DNA of 64,000 bases from Anaerolineae bacterium (lineage in GTDB: Bacteria > Chloroflexota > Anaerolineae > Aggregatilineales > UBA2796): the NCBI GenBank assembly GCA_019637555.1, contig JAHBVK010000024.1:1-64000 (forward strand). Reading direction: 5' to 3'. A program made the position numbers and the translations under genes. Positions within the stretch are counted from its first letter, which is position 1; each line of letters opens with the position of its first letter. The notes under the pieces are model-generated. The model saw only the letters and a list, made by a program, of their open reading frames with translations. It was not told where the DNA came from and searched no databases. Positions 27,121 to 35,697 of this stretch are shown here, piece after piece.

Positions 27121-27490
27121 CGCTGCGTTTTGCTTATTTTGTCAAATTTGACAAAGTTTATCCAACTAAATGACAGGATTTCAAGGCAGCCCTTGTACAT
27201 AATGTGCATACTTTGACAATAGATCATCTCAACTCAGAGTGACCCATTGTTAAACGCTTAGCAGCGAGTATCATTGATCCATGTCCTTCCCTACCCTCCA
27301 CGATCCCTCTAACGTGTCGGGGAGGACGAATAGTTGTTTTGAGAGTTGCGCGGTACAAGCGTGAATCGTTGATGTAACGCAGAAATAGAAATTGAGAACG
27401 TATTGGCAGCATTGTTGGCTGAAGGAGGCTCATTTCTCGAACGTACTGCGTATTCTCGACCTTTTATCTTTATGTAGGAGAGCATCAATC
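27121..27490. other. Divergent promoter region between the TPR gene and the sugar ABC operon
   Basis: 370 bases without a gene. Besides the 27138-27155 palindrome it holds a near-perfect palindrome TGTACATAATGTGCA (27194-27208) and a copy of the TTTGACAA half-site (27212-27219). The strong RBS TAGGAG at 27475-27480 precedes the importer gene. No convincing -35/-10 pair can be assigned. Confidence 0.5.
27138..27155. promoter_or_regulatory. Perfect 18-bp palindrome, candidate operator
   Basis: TTTGTCAAATTTGACAAA is identical to its own reverse complement and stops 18 nt before the ATG of the TPR gene, where it would overlap the leader. A TTTGACAA half-site recurs at 27212-27219. Position and symmetry fit a dimeric repressor site, perhaps for autoregulation. 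Confidence 0.6.
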
Positions 27491-28768
27491 ATGAAACGGT
27501 TACTGACACTCACTCTTCTCATTGCCGTCGTATTATCGCTCGGCAGCATCGCCGCTCCTGCCCGTGCAGCCACCACGCTGACCATCGAGAGTTGGCGTAA
27601 TGACGACCTGACCATCTGGCAAGACAAGATCATCCCCGCCTTTACCGCCGCGCACCCTGACATCTCCATCGTCTTTTCGCCGACAGCCCCCACCGAATAC
27701 GATGCCGCGCTGAACACCAAGCTCGAAGGCGGCACGGCTGGCGATCTAATCACCTGCCGTCCCTTTGACCGTTCGCTGGCGCTGTACCAGAAGGGCAACC
27801 TCGCCAAGCTGAACGATCTCCCCGGCATGGAAAACTTCGGTGATGTCGCCAAAAGTGCCTGGATCACTGATGATGGCGCTGACGTCTTCTGCGTGCCGAT
27901 GGCGTCCGTGATTCACGGCTTCATCTACAACGTGGATGCCTTCAAGGCGCTGGGCTTGGAAGTTCCTACGACGGAATCCGAGTTCTTCGCCGCGTTGGAC
28001 AAGATCAAGGCTGATGGTACCTACATCCCGTTAGTTCTGGGCACCGCAGATCAGTGGGAAGCCGCCACCATGGGCTATCAGAACATCGGACCCAACTTCT
28101 GGAAGGGTGAAGAAGGTCGCCTTGGTTTGATCGCTGGTACGGAAAAGTACAATGCGGGTGGTTTCCTCGCCGCTTTTGAATCGTTGGCGAAGTGGAAGGA
28201 TTACCTCGGTGACGGCTATCAGGCGCAGAAGTATCCTGACTCTCAGGTGCTCTTTGCCTCTGGTAAGGGCGCGATCTATCCTGCTGGCTCGTGGGATATT
28301 TCCACTTTCCGCGCTCAGGCTGACTTCGAACTAGGCGCTTTCAAGCCCTACACTCCTGATGGCGCGTCGGAATGCTACATCAGCGACCACACCGACATTG
28401 CTATCGGTTTGAATCCTGCCAGCCCCAATCAGGAAGCTGCCAAGACCTTCTTAACGTGGGTTGCCTCTTCGGAGTTCGCGGGTATCTACAGCAATGCGCT
28501 GCCCGGTTTCTTCTCGCTCTCCAATGCCGAAGTGAAGCTGGAAGACTCGTTGGCGCAGGAATTCGTTAGCTGGCGTTCGCAGTGCAAGTCCAGCATCCGT
28601 TCTGCCTACCAGATTCTGTCCCGCGGAACCAACTTCGGTGGCACGGACAACGAAAGCGATCTGTGGGCGGCGAGCGCGGCAGTGCTCAACGGTGCGCAGA
28701 CTGCTCAGGAAGCCGCTGACACGGTAGAGAAGAATCTGGAAGCGTGGTACAAGCCCGCCTCCAAGTAA
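27491..28768 (+). CDS. Extracellular solute-binding protein of a carbohydrate ABC importer
   Basis: 425 residues. The ATG at 27491 is chosen because TAGGAGAG lies 8-10 nt upstream and the protein then starts with a clear signal peptide (MKRLLTLTLLIAVVLSLGS, cleavage at PARAA-TT); there is no lipobox Cys. The mature protein has the layout of family 1 sugar-binding proteins: LTIESWRNDDLTIWQDKIIP, FTAAHPDISI, EYDAALNTKLEGGTAGDLI, and later PVGSWD-like YPAGSWDISTF. It captures an oligosaccharide outside the membrane and delivers it to the two permeases encoded next. No ATPase gene for the importer is in the operon; a shared MsmK/MalK-type ATPase elsewhere is likely. The sugar is unknown; the nearby xylanase makes xylo-oligosaccharide a guess only. 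Confidence 0.92.
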   Translation: MKRLLTLTLLIAVVLSLGSIAAPARAATTLTIESWRNDDLTIWQDKIIPAFTAAHPDISIVFSPTAPTEYDAALNTKLEGGTAGDLITCRPFDRSLALYQKGNLAKLNDLPGMENFGDVAKSAWITDDGADVFCVPMASVIHGFIYNVDAFKALGLEVPTTESEFFAALDKIKADGTYIPLVLGTADQWEAATMGYQNIGPNFWKGEEGRLGLIAGTEKYNAGGFLAAFESLAKWKDYLGDGYQAQKYPDSQVLFASGKGAIYPAGSWDISTFRAQADFELGAFKPYTPDGASECYISDHTDIAIGLNPASPNQEAAKTFLTWVASSEFAGIYSNALPGFFSLSNAEVKLEDSLAQEFVSWRSQCKSSIRSAYQILSRGTNFGGTDNESDLWAASAAVLNGAQTAQEAADTVEKNLEAWYKPASK

Positions 28769-28822
28769 TACCAGTAAAAGAAAATACAGTAACGCGATAA
28801 ACTGTAGCCACTAACTTAGTAA

Positions 28823-28870
28823 CGAGTAGCGGGTGATCAGATCAACACTGAGCTGGTCGCCCGTTACTCG
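28823..28870. other. Imperfect stem-loop between binding protein and permease genes
   Basis: CGAGTAGCGGGTGATCAG (28823-28840) pairs with 28853-28870 with three transitions across a 12-nt loop. It lies in the 148-nt gap between a highly expressed binding-protein gene and its permeases, where mRNA stem-loops commonly limit downstream expression or protect the upstream transcript. Confidence 0.45.
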
Positions 28871-28916
28871 TCGCTCATTACTTCCGACTCCACTGTGTTT
28901 GTTGAAGGATGCGCTC

Positions 28917-29879
28917 ATGACCGCAGCCGCCAAGACCGCCAGCAGAGCCACCGCGCGATCCACCTCCCGCAAACCGTTTCCGACTCATATTGTCGTTTTT
29001 CTCGCGCCTGCGGTGATCATCTACAGCCTGTTCATGATCTACCCGTTGATCGACTCGCTGCGCTTGAGTTTGTTCGTGCGCGATGCCAACGGAGTAGAGA
29101 CCTTTGCCGGATTGACGAATTATCAGACCATCCTCACCAGCGATATTCTGGCACCGAGATTATGGGGTGCGTTACGCAATAATCTCCTTTTCTTCGCTAT
29201 TCATATGCTGGTGCAAAACCCGATTGGATTGTTGTTGGCGGCACTGCTCAGTTCGCGTTTCGTCGCCGGGCGTGCCATCTACCGCACGCTGATCTTCACC
29301 CCGACGGTGCTTTCGGTGGTGCTGGTCGGCTTCATCTGGCGGTTGATCCTTAGCCCACTTTGGGGTATCTCCGGCGATTTCCTGAAAATATTCGGCATCA
29401 AGAATCAGCCATGGTTGGGCTTGCCAGCAACGGCGCTGCCCGTGTTGTCATTGGTGTCGGTCTGGCAGTACGTGGGCATCCCCATGATGTTATTCCTCGC
29501 CGCGCTGATCGCCATTCCCGATGAACTGGTCGAAGCTGCCCGCGTGGATGGTGCGACAGCGTGGGGGGTTTTCTGGCGCGTCAAATTCCCCCTCATCTTG
29601 CCCACCGTTGGCATTGTGGCTATCCTGACCTTCGTGGGCAACTTCAACGCCTTCGACTTGATCTATGCAACACAAACGGCGCTAGCGGGTCCTGAATTTT
29701 CCACCGACTTGCTAGGCACGCTGTTTTACCGCACCTTCTTCGGTTTCCAGTTACAGTCAGGTAGTCCCACACTCGGGGCGACGGTAGCAACGATTATGTT
29801 CCTCATCATCCTGACGGGTGTTCTCATTTACTTATTCGGCTGGCAGCGGCGGCTCTTGAAAATGGAAATCCAACTATGA
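28917..29879 (+). CDS. Sugar ABC transporter permease, MalF/UgpA type
   Basis: 320 residues. The ATG at 28917 has GAAGGA 7-8 nt upstream; longer readings would start inside the stem-loop region. Six membrane segments start at FPTHIVVFLAPAVIIYSLFMIY, followed by a typical extracytoplasmic loop. The cytoplasmic EAA loop reads EAARVDGATAWGVFWRVKFPLI and docks the ATPase. It forms the channel together with the next gene, which overlaps it by ATGA (29876-29879). Confidence 0.92.
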   Translation: MTAAAKTASRATARSTSRKPFPTHIVVFLAPAVIIYSLFMIYPLIDSLRLSLFVRDANGVETFAGLTNYQTILTSDILAPRLWGALRNNLLFFAIHMLVQNPIGLLLAALLSSRFVAGRAIYRTLIFTPTVLSVVLVGFIWRLILSPLWGISGDFLKIFGIKNQPWLGLPATALPVLSLVSVWQYVGIPMMLFLAALIAIPDELVEAARVDGATAWGVFWRVKFPLILPTVGIVAILTFVGNFNAFDLIYATQTALAGPEFSTDLLGTLFYRTFFGFQLQSGSPTLGATVATIMFLIILTGVLIYLFGWQRRLLKMEIQL

Positions 29880-30748
29880 CAGCCATTAACCTAAGCAGTC
29901 CATTCGCTTCCTTGCGTCGTCATCCGGGGCATCTGCTGCAGATCATCGGCGCTCATGCCGTCCTGATCGGCTACACGGTGCTGGCGTTGTTTCCGGTCTG
30001 GCTGGTGACCATCAATTCCTTCAAATCCCGCAAGGCGATTTTCGGTCAGCCCTATGCTCTGCCCAACGCCAGCACCTTCGACCCTATCGGCTACGCGACG
30101 GTGTTCCAGCGCGGCAATTTCCCGCTGTACTTCGTCAACAGCCTGATCATCACGGTGGGGGCGCTGTTCTTCATCTTCTGGTTTGGCACGATGGCAGCGC
30201 ACGCCTTAGCGGAATACAATTTTCGCGGCAATACGCTGCTGGGGCTGTACCTCGCGCTCGGCATCATGGTGCCGATCCGCTTGGGTACGGTCAGCATCCT
30301 GCGTTTGATCGTCTCGCTTGGTTTAGTCAACACACATCTGGCGCTCATCCTTGTCTATACGGCAATGGGCTTGCCATTAGCTATATTTGTCATCTCTCAG
30401 TTCATGCGCCAGATACCCAAAGAACTGAAAGACGCCGCGCGAGTGGATGGCGCGAGCGAGTATCGCATCTACCTGATGGTGCTGCCGCTGGTACGTCCGG
30501 CAATCGGTACCGTGATGGTCTTTAACATGATCCCGATCTGGAACGATCTGTGGTTTCCGTTGGTGCTCGCGCCTTCTGAAGCCACCAAAACCGTGACGCT
30601 CGGCGCACAGGTTTTCTTAGGGCAGTTCGTCAGCGATTGGAACGCGGTGTTGGCATCCCTCACGCTCGCCGCGCTGCCGGTCACCCTGCTCTACATCCTG
30701 TTTTCGCGGCAACTGATTCGGGGGTTGACGGCTGGCGCAGTAAAGTAA
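29876..30748 (+). CDS. Sugar ABC transporter permease, MalG/UgpE type
   Basis: 290 residues with six predicted membrane segments. The EAA loop is KDAARVDGASEYRIYLMVLP, the family signature. Its ATG overlaps the stop of the preceding permease by four bases, so the two are translated coupled and form a heterodimeric pore. It closes the importer operon; the OsmC gene follows 32 nt later with its own strong RBS. As usual for this group, no ATPase gene is present in the cluster. Confidence 0.92.
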   Translation: MTAINLSSPFASLRRHPGHLLQIIGAHAVLIGYTVLALFPVWLVTINSFKSRKAIFGQPYALPNASTFDPIGYATVFQRGNFPLYFVNSLIITVGALFFIFWFGTMAAHALAEYNFRGNTLLGLYLALGIMVPIRLGTVSILRLIVSLGLVNTHLALILVYTAMGLPLAIFVISQFMRQIPKELKDAARVDGASEYRIYLMVLPLVRPAIGTVMVFNMIPIWNDLWFPLVLAPSEATKTVTLGAQVFLGQFVSDWNAVLASLTLAALPVTLLYILFSRQLIRGLTAGAVK

Positions 30749-30780
30749 ACCAATAAAGAGATACATGAGGAAAATAAGTC

Positions 30781-31218
30781 ATGCCCGTCATCTGTCGCAG
30801 CACCATCAACTACCAGACAGAGATCATCATCAATCAGCACTTACTCCTCAGCGATGAGTCGCTTGAGGATGGCGGTGATGACGCCGGACCTTCTCCATCC
30901 AGTTTGTTGTTAGGTGCTCTAGGTGCCTGTAAAGTGATCACGGCGGAGATGTATGCACGCCGCAAGGGTTGGAAGCTAGAACATGTGGAAATTCGGCTTG
31001 ACTCGCGTAAAGTGCTGGCGGAAGAATGTGAGGATTGCGTTAGCGCTCCCGGTACTAAGGTAGAGATCATCGAGTGTTATCTCAACTTTGAAGGCGATCT
31101 TACGCCCGAACAGATCACCCGACTGCACGAAATCGCCAATCGCTGCCCCGTCCAACGCACCCTGATGGGCGAGATCAAGGTGCGCACTTACCTCGATCTA
31201 GGCACCACAACGAACTAA
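30781..31218 (+). CDS. OsmC/Ohr-family protein
   Basis: 145 residues, cytoplasmic. The two redox cysteines of the family are at Cys50 (GALGACKVITAEMYARRKGW) and Cys122 (ANRCPVQRTL), the arrangement used to reduce organic hydroperoxides with thiol help. Additional Cys83 and Cys86 occur in EECEDC, which is not a family hallmark. RBS GAGGA lies 9-10 nt before the ATG. It is 32 nt downstream of the importer permease gene and could be co-transcribed. A dispersed GGAGAGGG-type repeat follows it (31269-31320). Confidence 0.88.
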   Translation: MPVICRSTINYQTEIIINQHLLLSDESLEDGGDDAGPSPSSLLLGALGACKVITAEMYARRKGWKLEHVEIRLDSRKVLAEECEDCVSAPGTKVEIIECYLNFEGDLTPEQITRLHEIANRCPVQRTLMGEIKVRTYLDLGTTTN

Positions 31219-31268
31219 CGACCTCTCCCACAAACCCTACACAAACGCCTAATTTGTGCCAACCGATA

Positions 31269-31320
31269 CCCTCTCCTATTGTGTAATCGCAATGGAGAGG
31301 GGGTAGGGGTGAGGCTAATT
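31269..31320 (+). repeat. Dispersed GGAGAGGG...GTGAGGCTAA repeat, copy 1
   Basis: CCCTCTCC (31269-31276) pairs with GGAGAGGG (31294-31301), followed by TAGGGGTGAGGCTAATT. Copies at 44620, 44709, 46918 and 55280 are in the same orientation. This one lies between OsmC and the ParA-like gene, about 140 nt upstream of the latter. Confidence 0.7.
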
Positions 31321-31460
31321 CCCGCTGCTTCCTGCTGGTAACGAGATTGCGAGATTAAGGCGGCTGATACAATTGCCGAAATGGTGTATCATTCAAGGAA
31401 TTCGCCTCCACAATCTACGGTTAATTAACGCGGACAATTCGGTGAGATTGGAGAATACCA

Positions 31461-32216
31461 GTGTCCAAGATTATTTCGATCCACTCGTTTCGCGGTGGAA
31501 CAGGCAAATCGAACACCAGCGCCAACCTCAGCACTATGCTGGCGATGGAAGGGAAGCGCGTGGCGGTGGTAGATACCGACATTAGCTCTCCGGGCATTCA
31601 CGTATTGCTCGGCTTGCATGAAGGCAACATCAAGAACACGCTTAACGACTATCTCTATGGCAAGTGCGAGATTTCCGACGCCGCTTACGATGTCACCGCC
31701 AATGTGTCGCCCGACATCAAAGGCAAAATCTTCCTCATCCCTTCCAGCATGAAGACGGGCGAGATCACCCGCGTGCTCAAGGAAGGATATGATGTGGGGC
31801 TGCTCAATGAGGGCTTCCACAAACTGATCGAAGACTTGAATCTCGATGCGCTGGTGATCGATACGCATCCCGGTGTCAACGAGGAAACGCTGCTCTCTAT
31901 TGCGCTCTGCGACGTGCTGGTGATCGTCATGCGTCCTGATACGCAGGATTTTCAGGGAACGGCGGTCACGGTGGAAGTGGCGCGTAAACTTGATGTCCCC
32001 AAACTGGTGCTGATCGTCAACAAGACGCCTACCGCCTTTAACTTCGATGACGTCAAGCAGCGCGTGGAGACAACCTACAACTGTCAGGTTGCCGCCGTGC
32101 TGCCCCACTCCGATGAACTGATGATGCTGGCAAGCGATGGCGTATTCGTCGCCAAGTACCCCAACCATCAGATCACACAGAAGATGCGCCAAGCCGCGCA
32201 ACTGTTGATGAGCTAA
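31461..32216 (+). CDS. ParA/MinD-like ATPase with FRGGTGKS deviant Walker A
   Basis: 251 residues, one domain. Deviant Walker A is FRGGTGKSNTSAN (about 10-22): the second, catalytic Lys is kept, while the signature Lys of ParA/MinD (KGG) is Arg. Walker A' is VVDTDISSPGI (about 35-46) and Walker B-like LVIDTHPG is at about 132. Such ATPases dimerise on nucleotide and act on DNA, membrane or a protein complex. The start is GTG, with GGAG 7 nt upstream. It is a stand-alone gene; no ParB or MinC/E partner is visible. Its target is unknown. Confidence 0.85.
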   Translation: MSKIISIHSFRGGTGKSNTSANLSTMLAMEGKRVAVVDTDISSPGIHVLLGLHEGNIKNTLNDYLYGKCEISDAAYDVTANVSPDIKGKIFLIPSSMKTGEITRVLKEGYDVGLLNEGFHKLIEDLNLDALVIDTHPGVNEETLLSIALCDVLVIVMRPDTQDFQGTAVTVEVARKLDVPKLVLIVNKTPTAFNFDDVKQRVETTYNCQVAAVLPHSDELMMLASDGVFVAKYPNHQITQKMRQAAQLLMS

Positions 32217-32508
32217 CTTCCTGTCCCCTCCTGCCCGCCTCAGGTAGTTCACTACACAGCGGCGCAGAGGGGGCACATCCCCAGTTTGCCGCCAACCTAT
32301 CGCCTTCATCTAACATTCTCCGGTCATGTCAAGCTGCCCAAATTACTGATCCCCGTCTGCTGATCTCATTGCACAATAGTTTGTCTTAACAAAATCAAAT
32401 GAAACGCTGATGCCAGTTGACGTAAGCCAGTGAACCTTGCCTTGTTCTAATTTGCAGTTCACCGAACGCAATGGCGACTGTACTGTGATTCAGCCAAATA
32501 GAGGGACT

Positions 32509-33738
32509 GTGCCACTAGCACTTAGCATCTTAGAACTGCTCGAACGACTCTTGTCGTTTTTTCTTGGCATTTGGATTGTGTTGATCGTGATCATCTCGGC
32601 AACACGCACCTTTGTACTGCCACGCAGCGCGCGTGATCCCGTGACCCGCCGCGTCTTTGTTGCAGTACGGATGATCTTCGATCTATTCGTCAACCGCGCC
32701 ACTTCTTACGAACAGCGCGATCACCTGATGGCAATGTACGCGCCGATCTCGCTGCTGCTGTTGCCCGTCGTCTGGTTGTGGCTGGTCATGTTCGGCTATA
32801 TGCTGATGTTCTGGGCAACTGGAGTTGATTGGATCACCGCCTTTCACGTTAGTGGATCATCGCTGTTGACACTCGGCTTTGAGGCGGTGCATCGCAATTC
32901 GCATTTTGTCCTCGTATTCAGCGAGGCAATCATTGGGCTGACGCTGGTTGCCCTCTTGATCGCCTATTTGCCGACCATCTACTCAGCCTTCTCCAAACGC
33001 GAATCGCTGGTCTCGCTGCTGGAAGTTCGCGCCGGATCGCCACCTTCGGCTATCGAGATGTTCAAACGCTTCAAGCGCATCGGCAGGCTCGATGAAATGT
33101 CAGATATCTGGCAGTCTTGGGAAAGCTGGTTCACTGAACTCGATGAGACGCATACCTCACTGGCGGTGCTTTCGTACTTCCGCTCACCCGTCGGAGATCG
33201 CTCTTGGATCACCGCGGCAGGGGCGATTCTGGATGCGGCATCTCTATACCAATCGGCGCTGGAGATGCCACCTAACCCTAAAGCTGCGCTTTGTATCCGC
33301 GCGGGCTTTATCGCGCTGCGTCACATCGCCGATTTTTTCCAGATCCCTCATAACCCTGATCCCAAACCCGATGACATGATCAGTGTCACCCGCTATGAGT
33401 TCGATGAGGCGTTGAATGAATTACAGGCAGCGGGCATTCCTATCAAAGCAGACCGTGATCAGGCGTGGAAAGACTACTCCGGTTGGCGCGTGAACTACGA
33501 TCAGGTATTGTTAGGACTATGCGGTTTGCTAATGCCGCCTTACGCGCCGTGGTCCTCAGATCGTTCGATGCGTCGATCCATGAAGCCAACGCTGAAGAAC
33601 ATATTTAGCGCTCGAAGGCTCAAGCCGGAACGGATCGTGCAAAGCAGTCTCGAAGCACCGGGCGCGGCAACATTGACATCTGGGGCGCTTGCCTATAAGA
33701 GTGAGGTGATCGATGACCAGATCAATAACCGTCAATGA
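32509..33738 (+). CDS. Channel-like membrane protein (2TM pore-type) with large cytoplasmic domain
   Basis: Start at a GTG (32509), preceded by AGAGGG; a TTG at 32437 would be longer and less likely. 409 residues. Segments near residues 10-32 and 76-103, then a re-entrant-looking stretch with SGSSLLTLGFEA (115-126), then a third membrane helix 130-158. The TLGFE run sits exactly where the TVGYGD selectivity filter of two-TM potassium channels would be, but is degenerate, so ion selectivity is unclear. Residues from about 165 form a soluble domain with no recognised motif. The gene's end overlaps the macro-domain gene by 26 nt, implying translational coupling. About 290 nt without a gene separate it from the ParA-like gene, in which I see no clear element. 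Potassium channel family membership is tentative. Confidence 0.65.
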   Translation: MPLALSILELLERLLSFFLGIWIVLIVIISATRTFVLPRSARDPVTRRVFVAVRMIFDLFVNRATSYEQRDHLMAMYAPISLLLLPVVWLWLVMFGYMLMFWATGVDWITAFHVSGSSLLTLGFEAVHRNSHFVLVFSEAIIGLTLVALLIAYLPTIYSAFSKRESLVSLLEVRAGSPPSAIEMFKRFKRIGRLDEMSDIWQSWESWFTELDETHTSLAVLSYFRSPVGDRSWITAAGAILDAASLYQSALEMPPNPKAALCIRAGFIALRHIADFFQIPHNPDPKPDDMISVTRYEFDEALNELQAAGIPIKADRDQAWKDYSGWRVNYDQVLLGLCGLLMPPYAPWSSDRSMRRSMKPTLKNIFSARRLKPERIVQSSLEAPGAATLTSGALAYKSEVIDDQINNRQ

Positions 33739-34252
33739 CGTGAGCATCGAACTACAGCAGGGCGATATTACCGATCTCGCCGTTGCTGCCATCGTCAATG
33801 CGGCGAATAGTGCGCTCGTGCTCGGCAGCGGCGTAGCTGGTGCGATAGCGCACAAGGGTGGTCCGACGATTCAAGCAGAGTGCGACAAGATCGGCGGCTG
33901 TCCCGTTGGCAGCGCGGCGATCACAGGCGGCGGCAATTTGCCCGCAGCTTATGTGATCCACGCCGTCGGTCCGCGCATGGGCGAAGGTGACGAAGAACGT
34001 AAACTAGCTGGCGCGACTCGCTCCTCGCTGGATCTAGCGGCGCGGCACAACCTCAGCGAGATCGCCTTTCCTGCCATCTCCACAGGTGTCTTCGGCTATC
34101 CCCTGACCGATTGCGCGCGAATCATACTGACCACTGCTATCAACTTCGCCACAGGATCATCTACCTCCGTTCGCCGCATCATCTTCTGCCTGTGGGATAA
34201 TGCTGCCTACCGCATCTTTGATACAACCTTGAACGCCCTAACCTCCGCATAA
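33713..34252 (+). CDS. Macro-domain protein (ADP-ribose binding/hydrolase)
   Basis: 179 residues, single macro domain. Key elements: ADP-ribose-binding strand QQGDITDLAVAAIVNAANSAL with NAAN (about 29-32), the GSGVAGAIAHKGG loop (about 37-50), and the phosphate loop AISTGVFGYP (about 122-131). These are the residues of the MacroD/YmdB type, which binds ADP-ribose or removes it from proteins. The ATG overlaps the end of the channel-like gene, and GAGGTGATCG precedes it, so the pair is probably translated together. The ligand could be ADP-ribose, O-acetyl-ADP-ribose or related; this is not settled by sequence. Confidence 0.9.
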   Translation: MTRSITVNDVSIELQQGDITDLAVAAIVNAANSALVLGSGVAGAIAHKGGPTIQAECDKIGGCPVGSAAITGGGNLPAAYVIHAVGPRMGEGDEERKLAGATRSSLDLAARHNLSEIAFPAISTGVFGYPLTDCARIILTTAINFATGSSTSVRRIIFCLWDNAAYRIFDTTLNALTSA

Positions 34253-34410
34253 CCCGCTACCATTTCCAATATCTGTAAATCGTAAACTCGATCCGCTATT
34301 ACATTGAGTAGGTACTCCGGTGACGTGATCTACCCGATTCCCACTCTGTAAACGGAACGGGTGGCGCGTCAGCGTCGGGGTGAGGTAAACCCTCCTCAGG
34401 TCAAAACACG

Positions 34411-35577
34411 ATGACCAACCTAGATCGTCTCAAGACTATCCTTTCTACCGCCGATCCCGCTGATCAAGTGACCGTACAGATCGACGGTCAATCGCTGCGG
34501 CTCTCCGCCAGCGAACTCGGCAGTGGCTTAGGACTCAAACCGCCGCGCAAACTCAAGCGAGTCTTCGTTACGTCTGCAGCTCAACCTTCACTTCGTATCC
34601 GTTCGCAGCCACGCACCACTGCACCAATGGTCAATCGACTCTTCCCCGGCGAGATCGTCGATGTCGTCGATGCCCCGCTGGTCGAAGGCGATGGCTACAA
34701 ATGGCTGCAATTAGCGGATGGTCGCGGCTGGATCGCGGCACAGTACACCGCCTCGCTAGAGAACAATTTCCCGCCCAGTACGTGGAAGTTGCCCTTCACT
34801 GCCGCGCATCGTGGAGTACACGCCAGCGCCGGAGGCTGGTCGCCCGATGATCGGCAGATCGACTTGGTGCGCCGTAACCGCATCGAAGTGACCTTGATAG
34901 TTGCCTACGAAGCTGGGCAAGCAGTCTCCGCAGTGTCGCGATTCCGTGATGCGGGAGTGCGCCATTTTGTCGTCCGCGCCTCGCTGCACAAGCCGCCCAC
35001 TGCCAACCCCGGCGAATTCGTCCAGCAGACCAAAGCGGTGTTGGGCGAATATGCGCAGGCATTATCCGGCTTGCCTCTACTGATCTGTGTGCATAACGAA
35101 CCCAATCTTATCGCTGAAGGCTATTCTAGCGCGTGGCGTAATGGTGCTGAGTTCGCGGCATGGTTCAAGGCAGTCGCCGCCGCCTATCGCACGCTCTTTC
35201 CCGGCGCTAAGATCGGCTTTCCGGCGCTTTCCCCCGGCATCGCTGTCCCCGGCATCCGCGCCGATGAACTGACCTTCCAGCGCGAGTCGATCAGTGCTGT
35301 AGCTGATGCTGATTGGGTTGGAGTGCACTACTACTGGGCACGCGCCGATGGCACCGACATCAACCCGCCGGCAGATCGCTGGCGGGCGTGGTTCGGCGGC
35401 AAACCCATCGTGGCGACGGAAGTCGGTCCTACCGATCAGAATGTGGTGACGACGGCGGCAATGCGTTTGGCATTCCAGCGTTTTTCCGTGCTAGGTATCC
35501 CCGTGATCGGCTTCATCCTCAATGGCGCGGGTGGCTGGGAGAACGCGGCGTGGGATGCTCACAATATCATCTGCTGA
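34411..35577 (+). CDS. SH3-domain glycoside hydrolase-like protein without signal peptide
   Basis: 388 residues. Residues about 55-118 form a bacterial SH3 domain (LRIRSQPRTT, DGRGWIAAQYT). Residues about 130-388 read like a TIM-barrel glycosidase of the clan A type, with Glu230 in ICVHNEPN as candidate acid/base and Glu337 in IVATEVGPT as candidate nucleophile. There is no signal peptide, so it is cytoplasmic or exported by another route. It is a paralogue of the protein at 59604-61805. The CDS starts at ATG with AGGTCAAAACACG before it. Substrate is unknown; peptidoglycan or polysaccharide are both possible. Confidence 0.75.
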   Translation: MTNLDRLKTILSTADPADQVTVQIDGQSLRLSASELGSGLGLKPPRKLKRVFVTSAAQPSLRIRSQPRTTAPMVNRLFPGEIVDVVDAPLVEGDGYKWLQLADGRGWIAAQYTASLENNFPPSTWKLPFTAAHRGVHASAGGWSPDDRQIDLVRRNRIEVTLIVAYEAGQAVSAVSRFRDAGVRHFVVRASLHKPPTANPGEFVQQTKAVLGEYAQALSGLPLLICVHNEPNLIAEGYSSAWRNGAEFAAWFKAVAAAYRTLFPGAKIGFPALSPGIAVPGIRADELTFQRESISAVADADWVGVHYYWARADGTDINPPADRWRAWFGGKPIVATEVGPTDQNVVTTAAMRLAFQRFSVLGIPVIGFILNGAGGWENAAWDAHNIIC

Positions 35578-35697
35578 TGCCTGTGCGTAATCAAAACTGA
35601 CATTAGACGTAGCTATGTAGCGTAGGGAGTATGGCGCTCTTGTGCTAAACTAAATTCACCTTTTGACAAATTGATAAATTGAAGTGAGCTGGCTTGG

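Noticed and set aside
31425..32309. 294-codon frame antisense to the ParA-like gene
   Set aside because: The sense frame carries Walker motifs and an RBS; the antisense translation is His/Arg-rich and shows no family features.
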